Below, piece by piece: positions 1 to 8,356 of a stretch of 64,000 nucleotides of DNA (the first letter of the stretch is position 1; each line of letters begins with the position of its first letter). The translations under genes and the position numbers were made by a program. The DNA lies in NCBI RefSeq assembly GCF_001579845.1, contig NZ_CP007440.1:4610029-4674028 (forward strand). Reading direction: 5' to 3'. The stretch comes from Rhodoplanes sp. Z2-YC6860 (GTDB taxonomy: Bacteria; Pseudomonadota; Alphaproteobacteria; Rhizobiales; Xanthobacteraceae). A model generated the notes under the pieces. The model was not told the origin of the DNA and searched no databases. It was given only the letters and a program-made list of their open reading frames with translations.

Positions 1-324
1 TCCCACGACTGGCCAGGCAACGTCCGGCAGCTCCGCAACAACGTCGAGCGGTTGATGATCCTCGCCGGCGGCGATCCGGAGGCCACCATCAGCGCCAGCA
101 TGCTGCCGCAGGACGTGGGCTCCATGGTGCCGGGGATGCCGAACGGCCAGGGCGGCGAGCAGCTGATGGGCCTGCCGCTGCGCGAAGCGCGCGAGCTGTT
201 CGAGCGCGAATATCTGATGGCCCAGATCAACCGCTTCGGTGGCAACATCTCCCGCACAGCCGAATTCGTCGGCATGGAGCGCTCGGCGCTGCATCGCAAG
301 CTCAAGGCATTGGGCATCGGTTAG
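1..324 (+). CDS. ntrX: NtrX nitrogen-regulation response regulator, C-terminal end (5' part outside window)
   Basis: The gene enters the window already in frame and ends at TAG 322-324, giving the last 107 residues. It begins with the end of the sigma54-interacting AAA+ domain (WPGNVRQLRN, residues 4-13 of the visible part). After a linker comes a Fis-type helix-turn-helix at the C-terminus (GGNISRTAEFVGMERSALHRK region). NtrX is the sigma54-dependent partner of the sensor kinase NtrY in alphaproteobacterial nitrogen and redox control. Assignment as NtrX rather than another NtrC-family regulator rests on the following dat-hfq-hflX genes, a classic Hyphomicrobiales neighbourhood, and on the MERSALHRKLKALG ending. 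Confidence 0.9.
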   Translation, partial: SHDWPGNVRQLRNNVERLMILAGGDPEATISASMLPQDVGSMVPGMPNGQGGEQLMGLPLREARELFEREYLMAQINRFGGNISRTAEFVGMERSALHRKLKALGIG

Positions 325-370
325 TTTGGGTATCGGCTAGCGCGAGCGCAAATTCGTTCAAGGGAAAACC

Positions 371-1228
371 ATGTCGCGGATCGCCTACGTCAACGGCCGC
401 TATCTTCCGCTCGCTTATGCCAGCGTGAACATCGAGGACCGCGGCTATCAATTCTCCGACGGAGTCTACGAGGTCTGCGAGGTCAAGGGCGGCCGGCTGA
501 TCGACGAGCGACGGCATATCGAGCGGCTTGGGCGCTCGCTGTCGGAGCTTCGCATCGTCATGCCGATGGCAACGGAATCGCTCGGCGTCATCATGCGCGA
601 AGTGGTTCGGCGCAATCGCGTGCGCTGGGGTATTGTTTATTTGCAGATAACCCGCGGCGTGTCGCGGCGCGATCATGCCTTCCCGCCGGCCGGCACCAGG
701 CCCAGCATCGTCGTCACAGCGCGCAATCTCGATCAGGCCAATGCCGAGAAGCTTGCGACCGAAGGCGTCGCGGTGATCTCTGTGCCAGAGAACCGCTGGG
801 AGCGCGTCGACATCAAATCCGTGTCGCTGCTCCCCAACGTGCTCGCCAAGCAGACGGCGCGCGAGCACGGCGCCCGCGAGGCCTGGTTTGTCGACAAGCA
901 GGGCTTCGTCACCGAGGGCTCGTCGTCGAACGCCTGGATCGTGACGAAGAACAACACCGTGGTCACACGACATGTCGACCAGGGCATCCTGAAAGGGATC
1001 ACCCGCACCGTTGTGCTCGACATCATCGCGGCCCAGGGGTTCAAGCTCGACGTGCGGCCGTTCACGATGGACGAGGCCTATCAGGCCAAAGAGGCCTTCA
1101 TCACCTCGGCCAGCCAGACTGTCATGCCGGTGATCAAGATTGACGGCCGGCCGGTCGGTAATGGGGCGCCGGGGCTCCTCTCCACGGCCCTCCGAAAGGA
1201 CTATTATCGTCACGCCGAGGTGGGCTGA
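371..1228 (+). CDS. dat: D-amino acid aminotransferase (class IV PLP enzyme)
   Basis: A 285-residue fold-type IV aminotransferase, full length for the family. The likely PLP lysine lies in IKSVSLLPNVLAKQ (around residue 145-160), and the glutamate contacting the cofactor ring nitrogen is in VTEGSSSN (around residue 180). The family transfers amino groups between D-amino acids and 2-oxo acids, for example making D-glutamate or D-alanine for peptidoglycan; branched-chain or aminodeoxychorismate relatives are harder to exclude by eye. ATG 371 follows the Shine-Dalgarno AAGGGA. The position between ntrX and hfq is typical of Bradyrhizobium-like genomes, where it carries this annotation. Confidence 0.85.
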   Translation: MSRIAYVNGRYLPLAYASVNIEDRGYQFSDGVYEVCEVKGGRLIDERRHIERLGRSLSELRIVMPMATESLGVIMREVVRRNRVRWGIVYLQITRGVSRRDHAFPPAGTRPSIVVTARNLDQANAEKLATEGVAVISVPENRWERVDIKSVSLLPNVLAKQTAREHGAREAWFVDKQGFVTEGSSSNAWIVTKNNTVVTRHVDQGILKGITRTVVLDIIAAQGFKLDVRPFTMDEAYQAKEAFITSASQTVMPVIKIDGRPVGNGAPGLLSTALRKDYYRHAEVG

Positions 1229-1457
1229 CGCCGGCCATTCGGTACATCCGCAAGTAAAACGGTGCTGGAATCACACGTATTTTTTGCAAATACGCCATGA
1301 AGTTGTGCTTGCGCTGCAACAATTCGTGCCATCTAATACAAAGGCTACTACAGAGGCCCCAAGTCCTATGGCCTATAACGCGTTGGGCCCCAGTGACTTG
1401 TAAACAAACGTCTCGTGGCTGAGGGGGTCGCGAGCAAAAAATAAATGGACCAACGGC

Positions 1458-1715
1458 ATGGCAGCCGACCGAGCACAAAATCTTCAAGACACATTTCTCA
1501 ATCACGTACGCAAAAGCAAAGTCCCACTTACGATTTTCCTGGTCAACGGCGTCAAACTGCAGGGCGTCGTAACGTGGTTCGATAACTTCTGCGTCCTGCT
1601 GCGGCGGGATGGTCACTCGCAATTGGTGTACAAGCACGCCATATCGACGATCATGCCGGGACATCCGATCCAGTTGTTCGAAGGTGCCGAGGAACCGTTA
1701 GGGGACAAGGCCTAG
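1458..1715 (+). CDS. hfq: RNA chaperone Hfq
   Basis: An 85-residue Sm-like protein that forms a hexameric ring and pairs small RNAs with mRNAs. The Sm1 region ([18 protein letters not shown], residues 21-38) and the Sm2 motif YKHAIS (around residue 58) are intact, as is the N-terminal QNLQDTFLN poly-U binding segment. Length fits the compact alphaproteobacterial Hfq. The stop codon TAG 1713-1715 is immediately followed by the TTG start of hflX, so the two genes are very probably cotranscribed and translationally coupled. The 229-base leader region before hfq contains a TTGCGCTGCAACAA palindrome (see findings). Confidence 0.97.
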   Translation: MAADRAQNLQDTFLNHVRKSKVPLTIFLVNGVKLQGVVTWFDNFCVLLRRDGHSQLVYKHAISTIMPGHPIQLFEGAEEPLGDKA

Positions 1716-3086
1716 TTGGAGCCGCGCCGCCGCGACACGCAAGCCGACGGGCTGACCCCGACAGGTTCAGCCACGGGCCGTGCGATTGTCATCGGTCCCT
1801 ATCTGCGGCGCCCGCCCACGCGCGGCGCCGCCGCACGCGTTGCCGAACAGGGTGAGCGCGCGCCTGCCGCACGGCTCGAAGAAGCCGTGGGACTGGCGCT
1901 CGCCATCGACCTTGATGTGGCGCAGTCCGGCATTGTCGCGCTCAACGAGATCAGGCCCGCGACCTATATCGGCAAGGGCAAGGTCGATGAGATTGCCGGC
2001 CTCGTGAAGAGCCTGGAAGCCGGCATTGTCATCGTCGACGGCGCGCTATCGCCCGTGCAGCAGCGCAATCTGGAAAAGGCCTGGAACGCCAAGGTGCTCG
2101 ACCGCACCGGGCTGATCCTGGAGATCTTCGGCCGAAGGGCGCGAACGAAAGAGGGCGCACTCCAGGTCGAACTCGCGCACCTCACCTATCAAAGAAGCCG
2201 GCTGGTGCGCTCCTGGACCCACCTGGAACGCCAGCGCGGCGGCTTCGGCTTCCTGGGCGGTCCTGGCGAGAGCCAGATCGAGACCGACCGCCGTCTCATC
2301 GAGGAACGAGTCCGCCGCATCGAGGACGAGCTCGAGAAGGTCAAGAAGCGACGCAAGCTGCATCGCGCCAGCCGCGCCCGCGTGCCGTATCCGATCGCGG
2401 CGCTGGTCGGCTACACCAATGCCGGCAAGTCGACATTGTTCAACAGGCTGACTCGGGCGACCGTGCTCGAAGCCGACATGCTGTTCGCCACGCTCGACCC
2501 GACGCTGCGCGCCGTCGAGCTGCCGAGCGGCATGAAGATCATCCTGTCCGACACCGTGGGCTTCATCTCGGACCTTCCGACCATGCTGGTGGCAGCCTTC
2601 CGCGCCACGCTGGAAGAGGTGATCGAGGCCGACGTGATCCTGCATGTGCGCGACGTCTCGCACGAGGACACCGAGGCACAGTCGCACGATGTCGAGGAGG
2701 TGTTGCGCGCGCTCGGCATCGATCCGAACGACGAGCAGCGTCTGATCGAAGTGTGGAACAAGGTCGACCGTCTCGACGAGGCCGGCCGCACGCGGCTTGC
2801 GAACCTCGCCGAGCGCAGGCCGTCAGGCCAGCGGCCGGTGCTGGTCTCCGCCATTACCGGGGAGGGCGCCGAGGCGCTGATCGCCGCGATCGAGCGGCGG
2901 CTCGCCCAGCGCCGCATCGTGCTCGATCTCATTCTCGATCCGGCCGACGGGGCCGGCGTAAGCTGGCTGCATCGCCACACCGAGGTGATGGAGAAATCGC
3001 TCAGCGACGACGGCAAGCTTGCGATGACGGTGCGGGTCGATCCCGACAAGGCTGGTGCGGTCAAGACCAAATTTCAGATGCACTGA
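1716..3086 (+). CDS. hflX: Ribosome-rescue GTPase HflX
   Basis: A 456-residue TRAFAC GTPase that binds the 50S subunit and splits stalled ribosomes in stress. An N-terminal HflX domain carries the GKGKVDE signature (about residue 87) and the Gly-rich RGGFGFLGGPGESQIE segment. The G domain has P-loop GYTNAGKST (residue 232), G3 DTVGFISDLP, G4 NKVD and a G5-like SA. The frame opens with TTG directly abutting the hfq stop; no better-placed ATG precedes the conserved RAIVIGPYLR segment, so TTG 1716 is the likely start. The hfq-hflX pairing is ancestral in proteobacteria. The N-terminal 20 residues are low-complexity, so the exact start is the least certain part. Confidence 0.95.
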   Translation: MEPRRRDTQADGLTPTGSATGRAIVIGPYLRRPPTRGAAARVAEQGERAPAARLEEAVGLALAIDLDVAQSGIVALNEIRPATYIGKGKVDEIAGLVKSLEAGIVIVDGALSPVQQRNLEKAWNAKVLDRTGLILEIFGRRARTKEGALQVELAHLTYQRSRLVRSWTHLERQRGGFGFLGGPGESQIETDRRLIEERVRRIEDELEKVKKRRKLHRASRARVPYPIAALVGYTNAGKSTLFNRLTRATVLEADMLFATLDPTLRAVELPSGMKIILSDTVGFISDLPTMLVAAFRATLEEVIEADVILHVRDVSHEDTEAQSHDVEEVLRALGIDPNDEQRLIEVWNKVDRLDEAGRTRLANLAERRPSGQRPVLVSAITGEGAEALIAAIERRLAQRRIVLDLILDPADGAGVSWLHRHTEVMEKSLSDDGKLAMTVRVDPDKAGAVKTKFQMH

Positions 3087-3173
3087 CCGGCACCCCGTAG
3101 CGCCACCCTGTCGCTCCCGTCTACAGTTCACCCAAAAGCTGGCACATGACCGGCTGCGAGGGGGGAATTGCAC

Positions 3174-4520
3174 ATGGCATCGTCTGCGAATGTCGGCGCG
3201 CGCCTGGATCGCCTGCCGATCTCGCCGTTCCACACCCGCATCTTCGCTTTGGTCGGCGCCGGCATGTTCTTCGACGGCTACGACCTCTACGTCGCTGGCG
3301 GCGTGCTCGCCTCGACGATCCAGACCAAGTTCTCGACGCTGCCACAGAACCTGCAGTTTCTCTCGCTCACATTCGTGGGCATGACGCTCGGCTCGCTCAT
3401 CACCGGCTTTGTCGGCGACAAGATGGGGCGCCGATTCACCTACCAGATCAACCTGCTGGTGTTCGGGCTCGCTTCGCTTGCCGCGGCCTTCGCGCAGGAC
3501 ATGACGCAGCTCATCATCTGCCGCTTCGTCCAGGGGCTTGGGCTCGGGGCCGAAATCGTGGTCGGCTATTCGACCATGACCGAGTTCGTACCGCCGAAGA
3601 CCCGCGGGCGCTGGCTCGCGTTCATGGCGTTCATCACGGTGGCCGGATTTCCGGTCACCGCGATCCTCGGCTATCTCATCATCCCGACCTGGGGCTGGCG
3701 ACCGATGTTCGTGATCGCCGGCGTTGGCTCGCTGATCGTCTGGTACCTGCGCAAGAACCTGCCGGAATCGCCGCGCTGGCTGGAAGCGCAAGGCCGAACC
3801 GCCGAGGCCGATGCCCTGATGACGACGATCGAGCAAGAGGTCGAGCGGAGCGCCGGCCCGCTGCCGGCACCGGCCGCTGCCGTTGTGACGCCGCAGGCCC
3901 GCGCCATGGACATGCTGCGATCGCCCATGCTCCAGCGCATGATCGTGGGCTCCTGGGTGCTCATCACGATCAACACGCTGATCTTCGGTTTTGTGATCTT
4001 CCTGCCGCAGTTCTTCCTGCGTCAGGGCCTGACCATCACCAATTCGCTCGCCTACACCATGGTGCTGGCAATCGCCTCGCTGGTCGGCTGCGCGCTCGGA
4101 GCCTGGTCGTCGGACGCCATCGGCCGGCGCGTCAGCATCATCGGCGCGTCGATCGTCACCATCGTGCTCGGGTATTGGTATGCACGCTCGAATGCCGCGT
4201 CCGACGCGGCCACGGTGCTAACCGTCGGATTCTTCCTGATCGTTGCGATCTATGTGCAGACCGCCATGCTGTTCGGCGTCTACACGCCCGAACTGTTTCC
4301 GACCGAAATCAGGCTGCGTGCCAACGGCATTTGCAACACGTTCGGCCGCGGAGCGACCGTGGTGTCGCCCTTTGTGGTCGGTTTTCTGATGGTCAATTAC
4401 GGCCTGCCGGGCGTGGTCTGGCTCATGATCGGATTGGTGGTTGTTCAGATCGTTGTCGTGGGCGCCTGGGGCGTTGAACCACGCGCCCGGGCGCTGGAAG
4501 ATGTCGCTGCGAAGGCGTGA
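3174..4520 (+). CDS. MFS transporter, sugar/aromatic acid type
   Basis: A 448-residue inner-membrane carrier with about twelve hydrophobic segments. The first helix contains the FFDGYDLYVAGG signature seen in aromatic-acid and sugar porter MFS carriers. The cytoplasmic loop 2-3 motif is GDKMGRR, and PESPRW follows helix 6. Start choice: ATG 3174, preceded by a GAGGGGGG Shine-Dalgarno at 3158-3165; a TTG six bases upstream is too close to it. The substrate cannot be read from sequence. The downstream solute-binding gene starts inside its 3' end, so both are probably in one transcript, although an MFS carrier and a periplasmic binding protein do not normally work as one transporter. Confidence 0.85.
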   Translation: MASSANVGARLDRLPISPFHTRIFALVGAGMFFDGYDLYVAGGVLASTIQTKFSTLPQNLQFLSLTFVGMTLGSLITGFVGDKMGRRFTYQINLLVFGLASLAAAFAQDMTQLIICRFVQGLGLGAEIVVGYSTMTEFVPPKTRGRWLAFMAFITVAGFPVTAILGYLIIPTWGWRPMFVIAGVGSLIVWYLRKNLPESPRWLEAQGRTAEADALMTTIEQEVERSAGPLPAPAAAVVTPQARAMDMLRSPMLQRMIVGSWVLITINTLIFGFVIFLPQFFLRQGLTITNSLAYTMVLAIASLVGCALGAWSSDAIGRRVSIIGASIVTIVLGYWYARSNAASDAATVLTVGFFLIVAIYVQTAMLFGVYTPELFPTEIRLRANGICNTFGRGATVVSPFVVGFLMVNYGLPGVVWLMIGLVVVQIVVVGAWGVEPRARALEDVAAKA

Positions 4521-5517
4521 CACCGTGCGAACACTCGCGCGAGCAGGACTGGTTGCCGCAGCGCTTGCGACCGGATTGTGCATGGCATCGGCCGAGCCGA
4601 TCACGCTTCGCTTCGGCCAGATCCCATCGACCGTGCGCGGCACGTCGTCGGTCTATCTGCACTTGGCCGACAGCAAGGGCTTCCTGAGCCGCGAGGACAT
4701 CAAGCTCGAACGCGTCCTGATCCCGGGCGGCACCGACAAGATGGTGGCGGCTCTCGAACGCGGCGAAGTCGATGTCACGCAGACCGCGACGCCGTACCTG
4801 ATCGAAGCGGTGCTGCGCGGCTCCAACGCGGTTGGGATCGCCAGCGAAACCGCCAACCCGATCTACAGCCTGATCGTGAAGCCCGAGATCGCAAGCTACT
4901 CGGAGCTCAAGGGCAGGCTCATCGGCCTGTCGCTATCGATCGACATGATCTCGGTCTCGATGCGCAAGCTCCTGGCGTTGCATGGCCTTGGCGCGACCGA
5001 TTATCGCGTCAAGGAGCTGGTCGGCACGCCGGTGCGGTTCGATTGCCTGAAGACCGGCGAATGCGACGCGGTGCCGCTCAGCCAGCCGGAGGATCTGATC
5101 GCGACGGCGGCGGGCTATCGGAGGCTCGGAATCTCGACCGAAGCGGTCTCGGCCTTCCAGTTCCAGCTCTTGGCGGTGAAGCGCGCGTGGGGCGCGGAGC
5201 ACAAGGACGTGCTCGTGCGTTTCCTGCGGGCGCTCGCCTCGTCGTTCCGCTACTTCCGCGATCCGGCCCATCGCGAGGAGGTCATCCAGACCATGGTGAC
5301 CGTCACCGGCACGCCGGAGGCGATCGCGCGGCAGACGCTCGCGCTCTATCTCGAACCCGATCGCGGCGTGATGCCCAAGGCCGGCGAGATGAGCCTGCCG
5401 GGCCTGGCGCAAGTGATCGCGTTCATGGAGGAGAGGGGCGTAATCAAATCACCGGCGCCGGGGCCGGAACGCTTTGTCGACCGGCAGTATCTGCAGGCCG
5501 CGGGCATATCGGATTAA
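4501..5517 (+). CDS. ABC-type solute-binding protein (NMT1/THI5/SsuA-like)
   Basis: A 338-residue secreted binding protein. An N-terminal signal peptide (basic RRR/R start, hydrophobic core, probable cleavage after CMASA) precedes a periplasmic binding fold of the type used for nitrate, sulfonate and thiamine-precursor uptake: the PVRFDCLKTGECDAVPLSQPEDL region and a G-x-x-I-G-L-S motif near residue 140. ATG 4501 overlaps the MFS gene by 20 bases. GTG 4525, eight residues in, has a better Shine-Dalgarno (GAAGG, nine bases upstream) and may be the true start. No permease or ATPase gene is adjacent, so it is an orphan component here. Its stop codon overlaps the convergent mazG stop by four bases. 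Confidence 0.75.
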   Translation: MSLRRRDTVRTLARAGLVAAALATGLCMASAEPITLRFGQIPSTVRGTSSVYLHLADSKGFLSREDIKLERVLIPGGTDKMVAALERGEVDVTQTATPYLIEAVLRGSNAVGIASETANPIYSLIVKPEIASYSELKGRLIGLSLSIDMISVSMRKLLALHGLGATDYRVKELVGTPVRFDCLKTGECDAVPLSQPEDLIATAAGYRRLGISTEAVSAFQFQLLAVKRAWGAEHKDVLVRFLRALASSFRYFRDPAHREEVIQTMVTVTGTPEAIARQTLALYLEPDRGVMPKAGEMSLPGLAQVIAFMEERGVIKSPAPGPERFVDRQYLQAAGISD

Positions 5518-6341
5518 GCGCCTTGCTTTTCAGCCGCCTTGGCGGCGTCCCACAGCGCGTCCATCTCGGCGAGCGTCGCGTCCTGCGGCCGCTTGCCTTG
5601 CGCTTCCAGCGCGCGTTCGATCGAGGCAAAGCGGCGGACGAATTTCTGATTGCAGCCGCGCAACGCGGCCTCAGGATCAGTGCCGAGATGCCGCGCGAGG
5701 TTGACCATCGCGAACAACAGATCGCCGACCTCGGCCGAAGCCTTGTCGCGATCGCCCGAGGCGATCTCGGCTTCGATCTCGTCGCATTCCTCGCGGATCT
5801 TCGCCAGCACCGCCTTTGGATCGTTCCAGTCGAAGCCGACCTTGCCGGCTTTGTCCTGAAGCTTCAGCGCGCGGGTGAGGGCGGTCATGCCGAGCGGCAC
5901 GCCGGCCAGCGCTCCGCTCTCCACCGGCATGCCGCGGGCGGCCATCCTCGCCTTTTTCGCGGCCTTCTCCTTGGCCTTGATCTGGTCCCACAGGCCGTTG
6001 ACCTCGTCGACGGTCTTGCCTGTGAGGTCGCCAAACACGTGCGGATGGCGCCGGATGAGCTTTTCGGTGATGGCCTGCACCACGTCGCCGAACTCGAACG
6101 CGCCCTGCTCCTGCGCCATCCGCGCATGGAATACGACCTGGAGGAGGAGGTCGCCCAGCTCGTCGCACAAGTCGTCAAGATCGCCACGGGCGATGGCGTC
6201 GGCCACCTCGTAGGCCTCTTCGAGCGTGTAGGGCGCAATGGTCGCGAAATTCTGCTCGAGGTCCCACGGACAGCCCGTGCCGGGCGTGCGCAATGCCGCC
6301 ATGATCTCGATGAGCCTGGCGATGTCCTTGGATGGCTTCAC
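5514..6341 (-). CDS. mazG: Nucleoside triphosphate pyrophosphohydrolase MazG
   Basis: A 275-residue all-alpha NTP pyrophosphatase that hydrolyses (d)NTPs, including damaged ones, to monophosphate and PPi. It has two tandem MazG domains, each with the Mg-binding EEx..E and ExGDLL motifs: EEAYEVADAI with ELGDLLLQVVFHA (residues 40-75), and CDEIEAEI with EVGDLLFAMVNLARH further on. The CPWD motif sits near the N-terminus. The start is GTG 6341; no strong Shine-Dalgarno is visible. It lies only 13 bases after the encapsulin stop codon, so it is probably the last gene of a dps-dyp-encapsulin-mazG transcript. In related genomes mazG follows hflX closely, so the genes between look inserted. Confidence 0.93.
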   Translation of the reverse strand: MKPSKDIARLIEIMAALRTPGTGCPWDLEQNFATIAPYTLEEAYEVADAIARGDLDDLCDELGDLLLQVVFHARMAQEQGAFEFGDVVQAITEKLIRRHPHVFGDLTGKTVDEVNGLWDQIKAKEKAAKKARMAARGMPVESGALAGVPLGMTALTRALKLQDKAGKVGFDWNDPKAVLAKIREECDEIEAEIASGDRDKASAEVGDLLFAMVNLARHLGTDPEAALRGCNQKFVRRFASIERALEAQGKRPQDATLAEMDALWDAAKAAEKQGA

Positions 6342-6354
6342 AGTCGGTCGCCGC

Positions 6355-7173
6355 TCAGGTCTTCTTCTTGTCCGTGGACGGCGCCAGCGCGACGACGGCT
6401 TCCGTCGTGAGCAGCAGGAATGTCAGCGTCTCCTGCAGATAGAGCCGCACGACGCTGTCGGTGTGGCTGAGATAGCCGATCGACACGTCCTGGCCGATAT
6501 GCAGGTCGAAATCGCCGCCCCGGGTGGTGAGCACGAAAGCACCAGCCAGCGCCGGAGCCCAGATGATCTCGTCTTTGACGAGCTTTCTGATGTGCTCGAG
6601 CACCGGATAGCCGTGGTCGCTGGACTCCGACAGCGCCGTGTAGGCATCGGCGCCGAGCAGCACCGAGTAGGGCCCGTTGACCCCGACGAGCCGCAACTGG
6701 CTCAACGCCTGGGCAATGGCGTCCGGATAGTGACGCACATCGGACGGCAACGTCATGACCGGATTGCTGGTGCCCTGGCGGATGCCGCCGATGCCCGCCG
6801 CGGCGTAACCATCGAAAATGGCGCGGTCCTCGGCAAAGGCGATCTTCTGGGCGGCATCCTTCGCCGGCTGCCAGTCGGAGTCTTCCGCGCCGCGCTCGAC
6901 ATCGTCGATCTGCTGGCGATCCAGTTCGAACGGCACGCGAAACTCGACGAGCGCTTTGACGTCGCGCTGCCGCGCGATGATGCCGTCACCGGGGGCCGTG
7001 ATCGGCTTCAGGTGGCCGGTGCCGACGGCAGAAAGGCCGACGCCACCAGGGCCGTTGACGTCCACCACACGACGGGCGGCGAGATAGCGCTTGAGCGTGC
7101 GCTTGGTCTCTTCCTCGATGTCTGCCCACGCCGCCTCGGAAATCGGGGCCAGCTCGCGATGAAGGTTATTCAT
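6355..7173 (-). CDS. Family 1 encapsulin shell protein
   Basis: A 272-residue protein matching the linocin-M18/encapsulin family in length and motifs. The conserved start is MNNLHRELAPIS, followed by AWADIEEE and the RYLAARRVVDVNGPGG segment. The family adopts an HK97 phage-capsid fold and self-assembles into a closed icosahedral shell, usually 60 subunits and about 24 nm, around an enzyme cargo. ATG 7173 is chosen because the conserved N-terminus begins there and AAGGAG lies nine bases upstream. The gene overlaps the 3' end of the DyP peroxidase gene by eight bases. DyP is the evident cargo. The protein inner face should bind the cargo-loading peptide; this is family knowledge, not visible here. 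Confidence 0.95.
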   Translation of the reverse strand: MNNLHRELAPISEAAWADIEEETKRTLKRYLAARRVVDVNGPGGVGLSAVGTGHLKPITAPGDGIIARQRDVKALVEFRVPFELDRQQIDDVERGAEDSDWQPAKDAAQKIAFAEDRAIFDGYAAAGIGGIRQGTSNPVMTLPSDVRHYPDAIAQALSQLRLVGVNGPYSVLLGADAYTALSESSDHGYPVLEHIRKLVKDEIIWAPALAGAFVLTTRGGDFDLHIGQDVSIGYLSHTDSVVRLYLQETLTFLLLTTEAVVALAPSTDKKKT

Positions 7174-8263
7174 GACGGTCTTCTCCTTTAAGCGAGCCGA
7201 TGCCGAGCGAACCATCCGACACGCCCGCGGATGGCGCGGGCTCGGTTGCCGGCGGCGAGGGCGGCGTTGCCGCACCGCCATCGTCGGCCTCGACGGCGTC
7301 CAAAAATGTCGCCGATGGCACAAAGAACAGTGTCCCGGTGACCGCACGGCTGAAATCGAGCAGATGGTCGTAATTGCCCGGCGGGCGGCCGATGAACATG
7401 TTCTCGATCATCTGCTCGGTGACCCGGGGCGTCCGGCAATAGCCGATGAAGTAGGTGCCGAACTCGCCCGCGCCCGCATTCCCGAACGGCATGTTGTCGC
7501 GCAGGATCTGCAGCTGCTGGCCGTTCTCGGTGATCACGGTGAGGGCGCTGTGCGCCGAGGTCGGCTTGGTTGCAGCGTCCATTTCGATGTCGGTGAGCTT
7601 GGCGCGGCCGATGATGCGCTCCTGCGCCTCGGTCGACAGCGCGTTCCAACCGGCCATATCGTGCAGATATTTCTGCACGATGACGTAACTGCCGCCGATG
7701 AATGCGGGGTCCTCCTCGCCGATGATCGCAGCCTCGGCCACCGCCTGGCCGCGCGGATTCTCGGTGCCATCGACGAAGCCCAGGAGATCGCGGTCGTCGA
7801 AATAACGAAACCCGTGAACCTCATCGACCACCGAAACCGCGTCGCCCAGACTCGCCATGACCTGGGTCGCGAGCTCGAAGCAGAGGTCCATGTTCCTGGC
7901 GCGGATGTGAAACAGCAGATCGCCCGGCGTCGAGACCGCATGGCGGGAGCCCGCCTTGATCTCGCGGAATGGATGCAGTCCGGCCGGCCGATGCTGCCCG
8001 AACACGCGATCCCATGCGTCCGAACCGATCCCCATGACGCAGGTCAGGCCCGCCTCCAGGTTGCGGAATTCCACCGCGCGGACCAACCCCGCAAGGTCCG
8101 CGCAAAACGAGCGGACCGCCGTGCGAGCATCCGGGCCCGGATTGATCGTCACAACCAGAAAAATCGCCGCCCGGGTGAGGGGTGACGCAACCGCTTGCGA
8201 AACCACGCCATCCACAGCCGCCGTGGCCGTGGTTGTTAACGGGACATCCTGCATGGGTTCCAT
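7166..8263 (-). CDS. Dye-decolorizing (DyP) heme peroxidase, encapsulin cargo
   Basis: A DyP-type peroxidase of about 365 residues. It carries the diagnostic GXXDG motif as GFVDGTENPRG, the LRDNMPFG and EFGTYFIGYCRTP segments around the distal arginine and heme pocket, and a candidate proximal histidine in TSAHSAL. After a Pro/Ala/Thr-rich flexible linker the protein ends with SLGIGSLKG, the cargo-loading peptide that docks enzymes inside family 1 encapsulins. It oxidises bulky substrates with H2O2; the physiological substrate is unknown. Start choice: ATG 8263 with AGGG upstream; ATG 8254 or 8305 are alternatives, all before the conserved LTRAAIFLVVTINPG region. The encapsulin gene follows with an eight-base overlap. 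Confidence 0.95.
   Translation of the reverse strand: MEPMQDVPLTTTATAAVDGVVSQAVASPLTRAAIFLVVTINPGPDARTAVRSFCADLAGLVRAVEFRNLEAGLTCVMGIGSDAWDRVFGQHRPAGLHPFREIKAGSRHAVSTPGDLLFHIRARNMDLCFELATQVMASLGDAVSVVDEVHGFRYFDDRDLLGFVDGTENPRGQAVAEAAIIGEEDPAFIGGSYVIVQKYLHDMAGWNALSTEAQERIIGRAKLTDIEMDAATKPTSAHSALTVITENGQQLQILRDNMPFGNAGAGEFGTYFIGYCRTPRVTEQMIENMFIGRPPGNYDHLLDFSRAVTGTLFFVPSATFLDAVEADDGGAATPPSPPATEPAPSAGVSDGSLGIGSLKGEDRHE
7183..7188 (-). promoter_or_regulatory. Shine-Dalgarno of the encapsulin gene, inside the DyP coding sequence
   Basis: AAGGAG read on the minus strand, nine bases before encapsulin ATG 7173. It is formed by the Lys-Gly-Glu codons at the end of the DyP cargo-loading tail. It decides the encapsulin start and implies translational coupling between cargo and shell. 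Confidence 0.85.
7187..7210 (-). other. Encapsulin cargo-loading peptide codons (SLGIGSLK)
   Basis: These eight codons near the 3' end of the DyP gene encode SLGIGSLK, which matches the known consensus of encapsulation peptides on DyP cargo. They follow a disordered linker rich in Pro, Ala and Thr, as expected for a tethered targeting tail, and only GEDRHE follows before the stop. Confidence 0.93.
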
Positions 8264-8356
8264 ACTGCCCTGCTCACCGGGAGATCGCAAAGGCAGACAA
8301 AACATGTCCACTTTGCGTCCCGGTGACCGGGCGACGGGAGCCGGAGCACCGTCGTT

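Noticed and set aside
4578-6410. A 610-codon plus-strand open frame
   Set aside because: It overlaps the solute-binding gene and mazG in other frames and has repetitive Arg/Gly/Asp composition typical of out-of-frame translation.
6355-7173. Reading the encapsulin as a phage capsid gene
   Set aside because: The conserved encapsulin N-terminus, the cargo-tagged DyP neighbour and the lack of any other phage genes identify a nanocompartment shell.
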